Of a stretch of 48,800 bases of DNA, positions 17,720-25,739 are shown one piece after another. The stretch spans positions 1-48,800 of the forward strand of contig JAJCXO010000270.1 in the NCBI GenBank assembly GCA_029263395.1. Reading direction: 5' to 3'. A program made the translations under genes and the position numbers. Below the pieces are notes generated by a model, which saw nothing but the letters and a program-made list of their open reading frames with translations, searched no databases and was not told the DNA's origin. This DNA is from Acidobacteriota bacterium (GTDB lineage: Bacteria > Acidobacteriota > Thermoanaerobaculia > Multivoradales > J023). Each line of letters starts with the position of its first letter. The stretch's first letter is position 1.

Positions 17720-18346
17720 ATGCAGTCCAAACCCGAAAAGCCTGCGCTGACCGGTTGGACGATCGTCGCCGTTAGCTTGACGATTGTCGGTGCCTGCCTC
17801 TTTGTGATCTTCTGGCAACACGGTTGGACCGACGAAGGGCTGTCTTCAGCGATTCGAGTGACCGCCCGCAGCTCGTTTGTTTGGTTCATCGCGGCGTTTT
17901 CCGCGTCGCCGCTGGTCGCGTTTGTGCCCAACGCGCTCACCCGCTGGCAACTCGCCAATCGTCGCTACTTGGGCATCTCGTTTGCCCTTGGCCACCTGAT
18001 TCATGGCGGTACGATCCTGGCGGAAGCCGCTCGTACTGGCGGTGGCTCGTTGGCTGGCCGGACGCACGACGTCATTGGCGGCGGCGTGATCTACGGCTTC
18101 ATCGTCTTCATGCTGGTGACGTCGTTTCCGCGTCCAGCAGCATGGGTGGGTCGTCGAGCGTGGTCAGCGCTCCACACCGTGGGTGGCTATCTCGTCTGCC
18201 TATCGTTCCTGTCGAGCTACGGTGGTCGAGTGATGGTGGAACATCGATGGCTGTTTTTGCCGCAGGCAGTGGCGATTGTGCTGGTGTTGAGTCTGAGGCT
18301 GGCGCGACGATTCTTGATTCGCCGTTCGCCAGCCTCTGTTGCTTAA
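17720..18346 (+). CDS. Ferric-reductase-like transmembrane protein
   Basis: A 208-aa integral membrane protein with about six hydrophobic segments (WTIVAVSLTIVGACLFVIFW, SFVWFIAAFSASPLVAFV and others). Histidines sit inside helices in FALGHLIHGGTIL and ALHTVGGYLVCLS. That spacing fits b-type haem ligation in the ferric-reductase-like transmembrane domain family (MsrQ/YedZ and NOX relatives). No flavin or NAD domain is attached and no MsrP-like partner is adjacent. The electron donor and acceptor are unknown. The assignment rests on helix pattern and His placement, so a different small membrane family is possible. Confidence 0.6.
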   Translation: MQSKPEKPALTGWTIVAVSLTIVGACLFVIFWQHGWTDEGLSSAIRVTARSSFVWFIAAFSASPLVAFVPNALTRWQLANRRYLGISFALGHLIHGGTILAEAARTGGGSLAGRTHDVIGGGVIYGFIVFMLVTSFPRPAAWVGRRAWSALHTVGGYLVCLSFLSSYGGRVMVEHRWLFLPQAVAIVLVLSLRLARRFLIRRSPASVA

Positions 18347-18354
18347 CCCAACTT

Positions 18355-18375
18355 GGCCAGGGTGTGACCCTGGCC
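18355..18375. terminator. Bidirectional hairpin between convergent genes
   Basis: GGCCAGGGT (18355-18363) and ACCCTGGCC (18367-18375) form a perfect 9-bp stem with a GTG loop. It fills the 37-bp gap between two convergent stop codons. Confidence 0.75.
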
Positions 18376-18383
18376 TAGTCTGA

Positions 18384-18785
18384 TCAGTAGCAGATGCAGA
18401 CGCTGGTGGTGGTACCGGGGCACCAGCTGTTGGGTGGCGGGCTGCAGACGCCCAACGAGGAACCGTTATGGGGATCGCGTCCACAGGCAGCGGTGGAATT
18501 GCAAGGCTGGCAGGAGGGGCAATAGTTCGGTATTGGGGTCGGGATGGGGCGCCACATGGGAGCGATCGTCGACAACAGATCGATTGCCAACAAGTCCGAC
18601 TGGGCATCCTGGGTGATCTCGACACTCGACCTGGACTCCTCGGCTTCGCTCTTCGGGGCAACCACCGAGGTCGCCTCGTCCGTCTCTTGCTGCACCTGGT
18701 CTGGAGCCTCACCAGGTTCCGTGGCTGCGACGGTGCTAGCCATTAGAAGAAGTCCGAGGACAGCAAACGTTCTGAGTGTTCCCAT
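18384..18785 (-). CDS. Secreted small Cys-rich protein
   Basis: A 133-aa protein of no recognised family. ATG 18785 has AGGAG at good spacing and is followed by a signal peptide (TLRTFAVLGLLLMASTVAA). The mature N-terminal half is acidic (EPGEAPDQVQQETDEATS). The last 45 residues hold eight cysteines, in CPSCQPC, TAACGRD, GVCSPPPNSWC and SVCICY, with many Pro, Asn and Ser. The pattern suggests disulfides or metal binding outside the cytoplasm. The promoter region carries operator-like repeats at 18806-18855. Small Cys-rich secreted proteins may be a theme here, as a 43-aa Cys-rich peptide is encoded at 46312. Confidence 0.7.
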   Translation of the reverse strand: MGTLRTFAVLGLLLMASTVAATEPGEAPDQVQQETDEATSVVAPKSEAEESRSSVEITQDAQSDLLAIDLLSTIAPMWRPIPTPIPNYCPSCQPCNSTAACGRDPHNGSSLGVCSPPPNSWCPGTTTSVCICY

Positions 18786-18805
18786 GGTCTCTCTCCTGTA
18801 GTGCA

Positions 18806-18855
18806 TTCACACTGTGTTCTTCACAAGACGGTGTTTTCACAAAACGGTTTGTGAA
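18806..18855. promoter_or_regulatory. Three TTCACA repeats and a perfect palindrome upstream of the Cys-rich gene
   Basis: TTCACA occurs at 18806, 18820 and 18836. The last two copies share a longer match (TTCACAAGACGGTG, TTCACAAAACGGTTTG). The third begins a perfect 8-bp inverted repeat, TTCACAAA-ACGG-TTTGTGAA (18836-18855). The array lies 20-70 bases upstream of ATG 18785 on the minus strand, which suits an operator. Confidence 0.5.
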
Positions 18856-19032
18856 TTAGGTTGGCCATAGTTTACGGTAAAGCCATGGCTTGACGGAGAG
18901 ATATTTAGCTTTGTGTATTTGTTGAGCGGTCTCGGGAGCATGGAAGTGGGGCCGTCGACCTCGATAGGGAGCTTCTGATGCTCAGGCAGCATGGTCTACT
19001 GTCGCTCGCACGTTCCTCGACGTTCAGACACC

Positions 19033-19225
19033 GCGATTCAGCGTCAATCGTGGTCTCCTGACGGTGCCGAGAGTGCGATTCACGCTCGATCGTGGTGTCC
19101 TGACGATGCCGAGAGTGCGATTCACGCTCGATCGTGGTGTCCTGACGTTGCCGAGAGCGCAATCAACGCTCGATCGTGGTTTCCTGGCGTCTGGGAGACC
19201 CCAATCGACGCTCGATCGAGCATTT
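19033..19225. repeat. 42-bp tandem repeat with palindromic core
   Basis: Four consecutive 42-bp units start at 19033, 19075, 19117 and 19159; a fifth partial copy runs to about 19225. Units 2 and 3 are nearly identical. Each contains CGCTCGATCGTGG or a close variant around a CGATCG core, and the partial copy ends in the perfect palindrome GCTCGATCGAGC. Because 42 is a multiple of three, frames stay open on both strands, but no start, signal or composition supports a gene. The array lies just after the mscS stop, within a 476-bp gap (18786-19261) that otherwise holds only the repeats at 18806-18855. Confidence 0.85.
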
Positions 19226-19261
19226 TTGGGCAGGTAGAGCGAGCCGGTCGATCGCTCGCGA

Positions 19262-20899
19262 TTACTCCGCGGGCCGCTCTAGGTGGACGGTCTGGGTGGG
19301 GAAGGCAAATTCGACGCCGAGTTCTTCGGCCAGCCGCAAAATGGCGAAACCGAGTTCCTGCTTGGCTTCGAGCTCTTCGGCAAAACCCGGGACGTCGAAG
19401 TGCATCTGCACCAGGATGTCGAGGGATGAGGCCGAGAATTGAGTGAACGAGACGTAATACCCGGACTGACGGACGGCGGAGTGATTGCGAATGAGCTCGC
19501 GGATGCCTTCACAGAAGGCTTCGATTTTGTCGACCGGGGTGTCGTAGGTGAGACCCAGGCTGGTTTTCCAACGTCGATAGGGGCGAGCGCCGAGGTTGTC
19601 GACGGACGAGGTGATGAGGTGGGAGTTGGGCAGGGTGACCAGGGAGTTTTCGGGCGTCCGCAGCCGGGTGCTGCGGAAGCCGAGCTCTTCGACGGTCCCG
19701 TTGACGCTACCGACGCTGACGTAGTCGCCAACCGAGAACGGTTGATCCATGATCACCAACAGGCTACCGAAGAGGTTCTTGACCAGGTCCTGCGCAGCCA
19801 AGGCAACCGCCAGACCACCGATACCGAGACCCGTCAGGATGCTGCGGATCGGTAGGTTGAGCGTGTCGGCAATGAACACCAGGCCGAAGACGGTGACGAT
19901 CACCTTAGAGCTCTTGCGCACCAAAGGCACCAGCAGATCGTCGAATTTATTACCGGTGGCCTCAGCACGGATCTCGAGGACGGCTGTGACGATGTCCACC
20001 AGCCGATAGAACGCCCACACGAAGGCAACGGCGACGACAAAGTGGACGGCCACCAGCAGGACTTCCAGCACGAAGGTCGGTAGTCCCAGCCAGTAGATTG
20101 CGGCCCAGCAGAACAACCCGGCTGCAATCATGCCAACCGGCCGCATGGCGCGTTTCAGCCGATCAGTTTCGATTTCTTCGAGATGCTGGCGCAGGTAGTT
20201 GGCGACAGTGTTGCGACAGATCGCCGCCACGACACGATCAATAATCCCGGCGACGAGCAATAGCACTATCAGCGCTAGCCACTGCCAATGCTCCATCAGC
20301 AAGCCAGTCTCGAGCAGAGACGGCGGCATCTTCGACCGCAGCCACATTGCTGGCGTCAACACTTTGACTTCGGTGATGCCTTCGATTGTCTCGCGGTCGC
20401 GGACCTGGGTCAAAAGGTGGGGGAGCGCCTCGACGGTGGCGGCGTCGAACAACCATTCAAGGTTGGCGTCGGGGGCGATGGTTACCTGGCCAGCCTCGTA
20501 GATGTCCAGCGTATAGGGTGATGCTTGGGGATCGTCGGATAGCGACTCGAGATCGATCAGCTCGGTTTTGTCGAGTACCTCTTTGAGCTGCAGGGCAAGC
20601 TCACGGCCCTGGTGGACCCTGATCGTGGGGTTGATTGCAGAGAGATCGAGGCAGCCGGCGGCGATGTCGAGCGGGTTGAGCTCGGGATCCGCTTTGGTCT
20701 CGTCGAACGCGTCAAAAAAGGTCGTCATGGTGGCGCGGGCCGAGCGGTGGCCTGGTGGTACTTCGTAGACCTCGACCTGTTCTTCTGGGGCATCGGCCGC
20801 AGGATCGCCGTCGGTCGGTTCGGCCTCCTGAGCGGTGAGGCTCGGAGCCAAAGTGAGGACGAGGAGGAGGAGGAACACAAAAAGTCGACGAATGTTCAC
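19262..20899 (-). CDS. MscS-family mechanosensitive channel
   Basis: A 545-aa protein with a signal peptide (LFVFLLLLVLTLAPSLTAQE), an acidic periplasmic domain of about 180 aa, then several membrane helices (WLALIVLLLVAGIIDRVVA, AAGLFCWAAIYWLGLPTFV, VHFVVAVAFVWAFYRLV). The pore-lining TM3 and beta domain read GLGIGGLAVALAAQDLVKNL, FGSLLVIMDQPFSVGDYV and GTVEELGFRSTRLRT, all hallmarks of MscS. The C-terminal alpha/beta domain follows. The channel relieves turgor on osmotic downshock. It is longer than E. coli MscS (286 aa) because of the N-terminal extension. Its promoter must lie in the 209-bp region shared with the divergent metalloprotease gene. Confidence 0.93.
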   Translation of the reverse strand: MNIRRLFVFLLLLVLTLAPSLTAQEAEPTDGDPAADAPEEQVEVYEVPPGHRSARATMTTFFDAFDETKADPELNPLDIAAGCLDLSAINPTIRVHQGRELALQLKEVLDKTELIDLESLSDDPQASPYTLDIYEAGQVTIAPDANLEWLFDAATVEALPHLLTQVRDRETIEGITEVKVLTPAMWLRSKMPPSLLETGLLMEHWQWLALIVLLLVAGIIDRVVAAICRNTVANYLRQHLEEIETDRLKRAMRPVGMIAAGLFCWAAIYWLGLPTFVLEVLLVAVHFVVAVAFVWAFYRLVDIVTAVLEIRAEATGNKFDDLLVPLVRKSSKVIVTVFGLVFIADTLNLPIRSILTGLGIGGLAVALAAQDLVKNLFGSLLVIMDQPFSVGDYVSVGSVNGTVEELGFRSTRLRTPENSLVTLPNSHLITSSVDNLGARPYRRWKTSLGLTYDTPVDKIEAFCEGIRELIRNHSAVRQSGYYVSFTQFSASSLDILVQMHFDVPGFAEELEAKQELGFAILRLAEELGVEFAFPTQTVHLERPAE

Positions 20900-21108
20900 G
20901 GGGGAGTCTCCGGGGCTATAGGTGGAACCGTCACGTGGATCCGAGAGGAGACGCGTGACGTCAGAGTAGAGTATCGAGGTCGAAGCACGGACTGGAGGGA
21001 CGGGTCGCTAGGGATTGTACCGCAGGCTACCGTGAGGTGGCTTGGCCTTGCTGGTAGACTTTCGCGCCGCTCGAACGCCCGAGTGGACTCTCGATCGGAG
21101 GATAGAGT

Positions 21109-23691
21109 ATGCAAGTCGACCGCCGTCCACAGGCCGTCTCCGTCAGAACGTTGATGCTGACTCTCGGGGCCTGGGCCTTGGTGCTGATGGCGCCGGCCAC
21201 CGCAGCTCCCGCCGCGGCGCGCAAGAAACCAGCTGAGATACCGGCTATGGAGCCGGCAGCCCAGCCGGACGCCTTACCCAATGTTGCCGCCAAGACCCGT
21301 GGGCTGGCGGCTCGAGAGGGCTTCTTGACGTTTTATGCCGACGACAGAAGCGGCAAAATCTGGCTCGAAGTCCCACCGCCGGCCGGCGACGGCGGCGAAG
21401 TGGTGCGGCTGATTTACGTTGATGGGTTGTTGACCGGCTTGGGCTCGAATCCGGTGGGGCTCGATCGCGGTCAGATCAGCGATTCCAAACTGCTGGCCTT
21501 GCGCCGGCTGGGGCCGCGGGTGCTGCTCGAGGAGGTCAATACGCGCTATCGGGCGTTGTCCGACGATCCGGCCGAGCAGCTGGCCACCGCGCAGTCGTTT
21601 GCAACGTCGGTGCTGTGGGCGGGGGATATCGTGGCGCTCGATCCAGATGGCCGGGCGTTGGTCGACTTCACGCCGTTTTTGATTCGTGACGCCCATGGGG
21701 TCGTCGGCACCTTGAAAGAGACCGAGCAGGGGCAATTCGCGCTCGACGTGGCGCGCAGTGCCATTGACCTGGCGGCCTGCCTGGCTTTTCCCAACAACAT
21801 CGAGCTCGAGGCGATGTTGACCTACGCTGGCTCTGAGCCTGGCGACCACGTCAAGTCGACGGCGCCGACGCCGGAAGCGATCACTCTGGTGGCCCATCAT
21901 TCGTTGATCCGTCTACCGGATGATGGGTATCGTCCGCGGCGGTTTGATCCTCGCATTGGCATGTTGGCGATGAGCTTTGCGGATTATGGAGCCAAGCTCC
22001 ACGAACCGGTCCGTCGGCAGTGGATCCAGCGTCACCGGTTGTCGAAGGTAGATTCCGCGGCGGAACGCTCTCCGGTCAACGAGCCGATCGTCTACTACGT
22101 TGATCCCGGGGTGCCAGAACCGGTTCGCGGTGCGCTCCTCGACGGAGCACGGTGGTGGGCTGACGCCTTCGACAAGGCAGGTTTTGTTGATGCTTTTCGC
22201 GTCGAGCTGTTGCCGCCGGACGCCCATCCCCTCGACGTGCGCTACAACGTGATTCAATGGGTGCATCGCTCGACCCGCGGCTGGTCTTATGGCACCGGTG
22301 TGGTGGATCCGCGCACTGGCGAGATCATCAAGGGGCACGTCAGCCTGGGTTCGCTGCGGGTGCGTCAAGATCGACTGTTGTTCGAAGGGCTGGCGGGGAC
22401 CGCCAAAACCGGCTCCGGTGACGCCGACGATCCGATCGAGTTGGCCCTGGCCCGCATCCGTCAGTTGTCGGCGCACGAAGTCGGGCACACCCTCGGCATC
22501 GCCCACAACTTTGCCGCCTCGACCTATGACAACCGGGCTTCGGTGATGGATTATCCGGCGCCCCAAGTCACGGTGAATGCCAGCGGTGAGCTCGACTTTT
22601 CGCGGGCTTATGCAGTCGGTATCGGTACTTGGGACGCCCACACCATCCGTTATGGTTACAGCCAGCCGACCTCCGGCGTCGACGAAGAACAGCACCTGGC
22701 GGGCATCGTGCGCGCTGGGCTGGACGCCGGGCTGGTTTTCCTTTCGGACGAGGATGCCCGCCCCGACGGGGCGTCGGAGCCCCGTGCCAACCTGTGGGAC
22801 AACGGCAGCGATCCGGTGGCTGAACTCGAGAACACCCTGGCGGTGCGGCGAATCGCCCTCGATCGGTTTGGCGAGCACAATGTGGTGACGGGTACGCCGT
22901 TGGCCGAGTTGCAGGAGGTGCTGGCCCCAGTCTACTTCCATCATCGTTTCCAACTCGACGCTGCCGCCAAGGTGGTGGCGGGGCTGGAGTACAACTATGC
23001 GCTGCGGGGTGACGGTCAACCCGTGACCCGGGTGGTCTCCGGCGATCGTCAACGGCAGGCCTTGGTCGCATTACTCGGTATCTTGGCACCGGAAAGCCTC
23101 GACCTACCCGAGTCGGTGCTCGAGCTGCTGGCCCCTCGTCCATTCGAGTCGGAGCGTAACCGCGAGATGTTTGCGTCCGCCGTCGAGCCGGCGTTTGACG
23201 CCTTGGGGGCGGCTGCAACCGCCGCTGATCAGGTCATCGCTGCCCTGATGCAACCCGAACGGCTGGGCCGCCTGATCGATTTCCATCGTCGAGATGCGTC
23301 CTTGCCGAGTCTCGAAGAGGTGTTGGAGACCGTGCGTCAGCAGACGTTTGCACCGCCGGCTGCAAGTGAAAGCGCACGTCATGCCGAGTTACGTCATACC
23401 GTGCGCCGGGTGGTAGTCGATCGCTGGCTCGAGTTGGCGGCGCGTCCTGATGTACGACCCCAGATTCGAGCCCACGTCGAGCTGGCGTTGCGTCGAGTGC
23501 GTAGCGGGCTGCCCGAAGGTGAGGTTGACCTCGACGGGGCGTCAGCTTATGACCTGGCTTTGGCGGCGGATATTGACCGTTTCCTGGCGCGCTCCGGAGG
23601 CACCCCCGAACCTTGGCAGGCACCCGCGCCGCTGCCGCCGGGTAGTCCAATCGGTGGCGGAGGACATGACTTGGCGGGTTGTGGCTCCTAG
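21109..23691 (+). CDS. Secreted zinc-dependent metalloprotease (DUF5117/DUF5118-type)
   Basis: An 860-aa protein with a signal peptide (TLMLTLGAWALVLMAPATAA). The catalytic site is HEVGHTLGIAH, giving zinc ligands His456, His460 and His466 and catalytic Glu457. A Met-turn follows in SVMDYPAP (about 480). This extended HExxHxxGxxH layout belongs to the metzincin-like bacterial family annotated as zinc-dependent metalloprotease with DUF5117. The N-terminal domain is recognisable from REGFLTFYADDRSGKIWLEV, VRLIYVDGL and GLDRGQ. It probably degrades protein in the periplasm or outside the cell. ATG 21109 lies 4 bases after GGAGGAT. Natural substrates are unknown. Confidence 0.9.
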   Translation: MQVDRRPQAVSVRTLMLTLGAWALVLMAPATAAPAAARKKPAEIPAMEPAAQPDALPNVAAKTRGLAAREGFLTFYADDRSGKIWLEVPPPAGDGGEVVRLIYVDGLLTGLGSNPVGLDRGQISDSKLLALRRLGPRVLLEEVNTRYRALSDDPAEQLATAQSFATSVLWAGDIVALDPDGRALVDFTPFLIRDAHGVVGTLKETEQGQFALDVARSAIDLAACLAFPNNIELEAMLTYAGSEPGDHVKSTAPTPEAITLVAHHSLIRLPDDGYRPRRFDPRIGMLAMSFADYGAKLHEPVRRQWIQRHRLSKVDSAAERSPVNEPIVYYVDPGVPEPVRGALLDGARWWADAFDKAGFVDAFRVELLPPDAHPLDVRYNVIQWVHRSTRGWSYGTGVVDPRTGEIIKGHVSLGSLRVRQDRLLFEGLAGTAKTGSGDADDPIELALARIRQLSAHEVGHTLGIAHNFAASTYDNRASVMDYPAPQVTVNASGELDFSRAYAVGIGTWDAHTIRYGYSQPTSGVDEEQHLAGIVRAGLDAGLVFLSDEDARPDGASEPRANLWDNGSDPVAELENTLAVRRIALDRFGEHNVVTGTPLAELQEVLAPVYFHHRFQLDAAAKVVAGLEYNYALRGDGQPVTRVVSGDRQRQALVALLGILAPESLDLPESVLELLAPRPFESERNREMFASAVEPAFDALGAAATAADQVIAALMQPERLGRLIDFHRRDASLPSLEEVLETVRQQTFAPPAASESARHAELRHTVRRVVVDRWLELAARPDVRPQIRAHVELALRRVRSGLPEGEVDLDGASAYDLALAADIDRFLARSGGTPEPWQAPAPLPPGSPIGGGGHDLAGCGS

Positions 23692-23803
23692 ACAACAGCC
23701 TCCTATTCTCAGCCGACGACTCACTTCCTAGGCGAGGACCGGATGATCGGCTACCATAACGACGGGTTGACCCATCCCTTCAATGGCTAGCGAGAGGACG
23801 CCC

Positions 23804-23920
23804 ATGGCCGAAAAGCAAGGTTTCAGCCGCCGCGCTTATGAACCGATCCCGTCGGGGGAGACCTACGATCCCTACGTCTCGCGCATTGATGATGGGACTC
23901 TGGAAGCTGAGTACGAGTAA
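23804..23920 (+). CDS. Small 38-aa protein
   Basis: A 39-codon frame with GAGAGGA 6 bases before ATG 23804. It encodes MAEKQGFSRRAYEP, IPSGETYDPYVSRID and DGTLEAEYE. It fills most of an otherwise empty 289-bp gap. Codons follow the host's GC-ending preference, and the product is highly polar with four Tyr and an acidic end. It has no signal peptide and no membrane segment. I do not recognise it. Ribosome-site quality and codon use make a real small gene likely but unproven. Confidence 0.5.
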   Translation: MAEKQGFSRRAYEPIPSGETYDPYVSRIDDGTLEAEYE

Positions 23921-23980
23921 ATCGTCCTGATCTTGAGGGTGTGCGGCTAGATCTCAGAACTCCAAAATCCTTGTCTTGAC

Positions 23981-24919
23981 GTGATCGACTTGTCTTTTCA
24001 ATTTCAGTATCACCCGAAGGGTGGCAAAAGTATCTCTTCATGGTTCCATCGGCTGCGGCTTTTGCCAGTCGTAGCATTGATCGGAACTTTGGCTTGTCAT
24101 CAAAGTCCAGCGACCAAGGCGGATTCCCCGGTGCATGAAAGCAAACCGTCCGCGCTAGAAGAATCAGCGACTAAGGCAGAGCTGCTCGTGCCTGATGGTG
24201 AGCCCGCAGCTCGACCCGCCGCTGTGGAGCACCTCGTGGTTGAAGTCCGGGCGGTGTATCCCCATGATCCGGTAGCGTTCACCCAAGGTCTGGTGTGGGA
24301 TGGGGGAGTGCTCTATGAGAGCACTGGCTTGTACGGCAAGTCGAGCTTACGACGGATCGAACCGTTGAGCGGTGAAGTGGTCGAGATCCGGTCCGTCGAC
24401 CCGAATCTCTTCGGCGAAGGTTTGGCGCTGGTTGGAGACCGACTGGTGCAGTTGACCTGGAAGTCCGGTATCGCGTTGGTTTACGACCTGATGACGCTCG
24501 ATCTGATCGACGAATACGGGTTCAATGGTGAAGGCTGGGGGCTGGCCTACGACGGCAAACGGCTGGTGATGTCCGATGGCAGTCACCGCTTGACTGAACG
24601 CGACATCAATGACTTTCGCTGGCGCGCCACCACCGAGGTCATGCTAGATGGCGAACCGGTCGGGAACCTCAATGAGCTCGAGTTCGCCGAGGGAGACCTC
24701 TACGCCAATGTGTGGGGAGAAGAGCGTATCGTTCGCATTGAAGTCGAGACCGGTCGTGTGACGGCGGTGATCGATGCGTCCGGGCTGCTCACCGTCGCTG
24801 AACGGTCGCGGGTTGATGTGCTGAATGGCATCGCCTACGACGCGGCCTCCAAGACTTTCTGGTTGACTGGTAAGTTCTGGCCCAAGTTGTTCCAGGTCGT
24901 GTTTGTACCTGCGGCTTGA
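23981..24919 (+). CDS. Glutaminyl-peptide cyclotransferase (lipoprotein)
   Basis: A protein of up to 312 aa matching the five-bladed beta-propeller glutaminyl cyclase family (plant/bacterial type, PF05096), which turns N-terminal glutamine into pyroglutamate. Family signatures are VYPHDPVAFTQGLVW, LYESTGLYGKSSLRRI, GEGLALVGDRLVQLTWKSG, GEGWGLAYDGKRLVMSDGS and LNELEFAEGDLYANVW. A lipobox-like ALIGTLAC follows a hydrophobic run near residue 38, so it is likely anchored in a membrane facing the periplasm. The start is uncertain: GTG 23981 is the longest option and lacks a clear ribosome site. It may modify secreted proteins. Confidence 0.88.
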   Translation: MIDLSFQFQYHPKGGKSISSWFHRLRLLPVVALIGTLACHQSPATKADSPVHESKPSALEESATKAELLVPDGEPAARPAAVEHLVVEVRAVYPHDPVAFTQGLVWDGGVLYESTGLYGKSSLRRIEPLSGEVVEIRSVDPNLFGEGLALVGDRLVQLTWKSGIALVYDLMTLDLIDEYGFNGEGWGLAYDGKRLVMSDGSHRLTERDINDFRWRATTEVMLDGEPVGNLNELEFAEGDLYANVWGEERIVRIEVETGRVTAVIDASGLLTVAERSRVDVLNGIAYDAASKTFWLTGKFWPKLFQVVFVPAA

Positions 24920-24943
24920 TTTTTTACCGGCAACCCATACAAT
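24916..24943 (+). promoter_or_regulatory. Candidate sigma-70 promoter of the rpsF operon
   Basis: TTGATT (24916-24921) and TACAAT (24938-24943) are 16 bases apart. The -35 box overlaps the end of the cyclase gene. It leaves a leader of about 125 bases before rpsF. Confidence 0.55.
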
Positions 24944-25020
24944 ACGCGACTTGCGGTCGTCGCCGTGGGTGACGTCTGCTCCACAATCACTGTAGCCTCA
25001 ACCTAGCGTTGGCGGCCACA

Positions 25021-25068
25021 CCTCTCTGTTCCGTGTTGGCAGCGGGACCGAACGAGGCCAGAGGGAGG
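25021..25068 (+). promoter_or_regulatory. Leader hairpin that can cover the rpsF ribosome-binding site
   Basis: CCTCTCTG (25021-25028) can pair with part of CAGAGGGAGG (25059-25068), which contains the rpsF Shine-Dalgarno. An inner stem, GTTCCG (25028-25033) with CGGGAC (25043-25048), supports the fold. S6/S18 autoregulation through an rpsF leader is known in many bacteria; whether this is that motif is unproven. Confidence 0.4.
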
Positions 25069-25075
25069 TTCCAAG

Positions 25076-25510
25076 ATGACCCGTACCTACGAACTGGTCT
25101 TCATCGTCGAGCCAAGACAGTCCGACGACGAAGTCCAGGCCATGACCGAAAAGTATTTGGCTGTCGTCACATCCGGTGGGGCGACCATCAAATACGTGGA
25201 TCATTGGGGCAAGCGTAAGCTTGCGTACCCGATCCAGAACTTCAACGAAGGCAAATACGTCGTGGTTTACGTCACGGCGGACGGCAAGGTGCCGTGGCCT
25301 GATGTCGAGCGCTTGATGATGCAGGACGAGAAGATCCTACGTCATTTGGTGGTGCGCACCGACGAGGACTTGAAGCGGGCCGTCCGCGGCAAGATCCAGC
25401 CTAAGATGCCGTGGGAAACCGAAGAAGAGAAGGCTCGCGAAGAGAAGGCTCGTGAAGAGAAGGCTCGTGAAGAGTCTCCAGAAGAGAAGGGAGCCAGCAG
25501 TGCCGCGTAA
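25076..25510 (+). CDS. rpsF: 30S ribosomal protein S6
   Basis: S6 binds 16S rRNA together with S18 in the platform of the small subunit. The 144-aa protein has the family pattern [40 protein letters not shown] and [15 protein letters not shown]. It is longer than the usual 95-135 aa because of an acidic, charged tail made of three perfect EEKAR repeats encoded by a 15-bp tandem repeat. The Shine-Dalgarno GAGGGAGG lies 7 bases upstream of ATG 25076. The gene overlaps rpsR by 11 bp and leads the rpsF-rpsR-rplI operon. Confidence 0.97.
   Translation: MTRTYELVFIVEPRQSDDEVQAMTEKYLAVVTSGGATIKYVDHWGKRKLAYPIQNFNEGKYVVVYVTADGKVPWPDVERLMMQDEKILRHLVVRTDEDLKRAVRGKIQPKMPWETEEEKAREEKAREEKAREESPEEKGASSAA
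25424..25468 (+). repeat. 15-bp tandem repeat in rpsF
   Basis: Three copies of GAAGAGAAGGCTCGC/T (25424, 25439, 25454) encode [15 protein letters not shown] at the S6 C-terminus. A partial fourth copy follows. Confidence 0.9.
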
Positions 25511-25730
25511 AAAAGTCTTTTACCGTCGTCGTAAGGTTTGTAAGTTTACTGCCGAGGGTATCGAGTACATCGACTACAAGGACGTGCGTCTGCTGCAGTC
25601 GTACATCCTCGAGCGGGCGAAGATCCTGCCGCGTCGTATCTCGGGTACCTCGGCCCGCCACCAGCGGATGCTGGCCCGTGCTATCCAACGGGCGCGTCAT
25701 CTCGCGTTGATTCCGTTCACCGCCGATTAG
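25500..25730 (+). CDS. rpsR: 30S ribosomal protein S18
   Basis: A 76-aa protein with the S18 pattern [35 protein letters not shown] and [20 protein letters not shown]. It binds with S6 in the 30S platform. The start is GTG 25500, inside the end of rpsF, preceded by AAGGGAG. The longer upstream frame is only rpsF read in another frame. The single Cys in KVCKF is the remnant of the Zn-type S18 motif. Confidence 0.96.
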   Translation: MPRKKVFYRRRKVCKFTAEGIEYIDYKDVRLLQSYILERAKILPRRISGTSARHQRMLARAIQRARHLALIPFTAD

Positions 25731-25739
25731 GAGAGCACG

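Noticed and set aside
19033-19225. CRISPR array
   Set aside because: The units are contiguous with no unique spacers, and no cas gene is present.
18905-19446. Open frames on both strands through the 42-bp repeats
   Set aside because: They exist because the unit length is a multiple of three. Both strands are open equally, and no signal, ribosome site or sensible composition supports either.
21913-23052. A 379-codon minus-strand open frame
   Set aside because: Antisense to the metalloprotease, including its zinc site; no ribosome site or domain.
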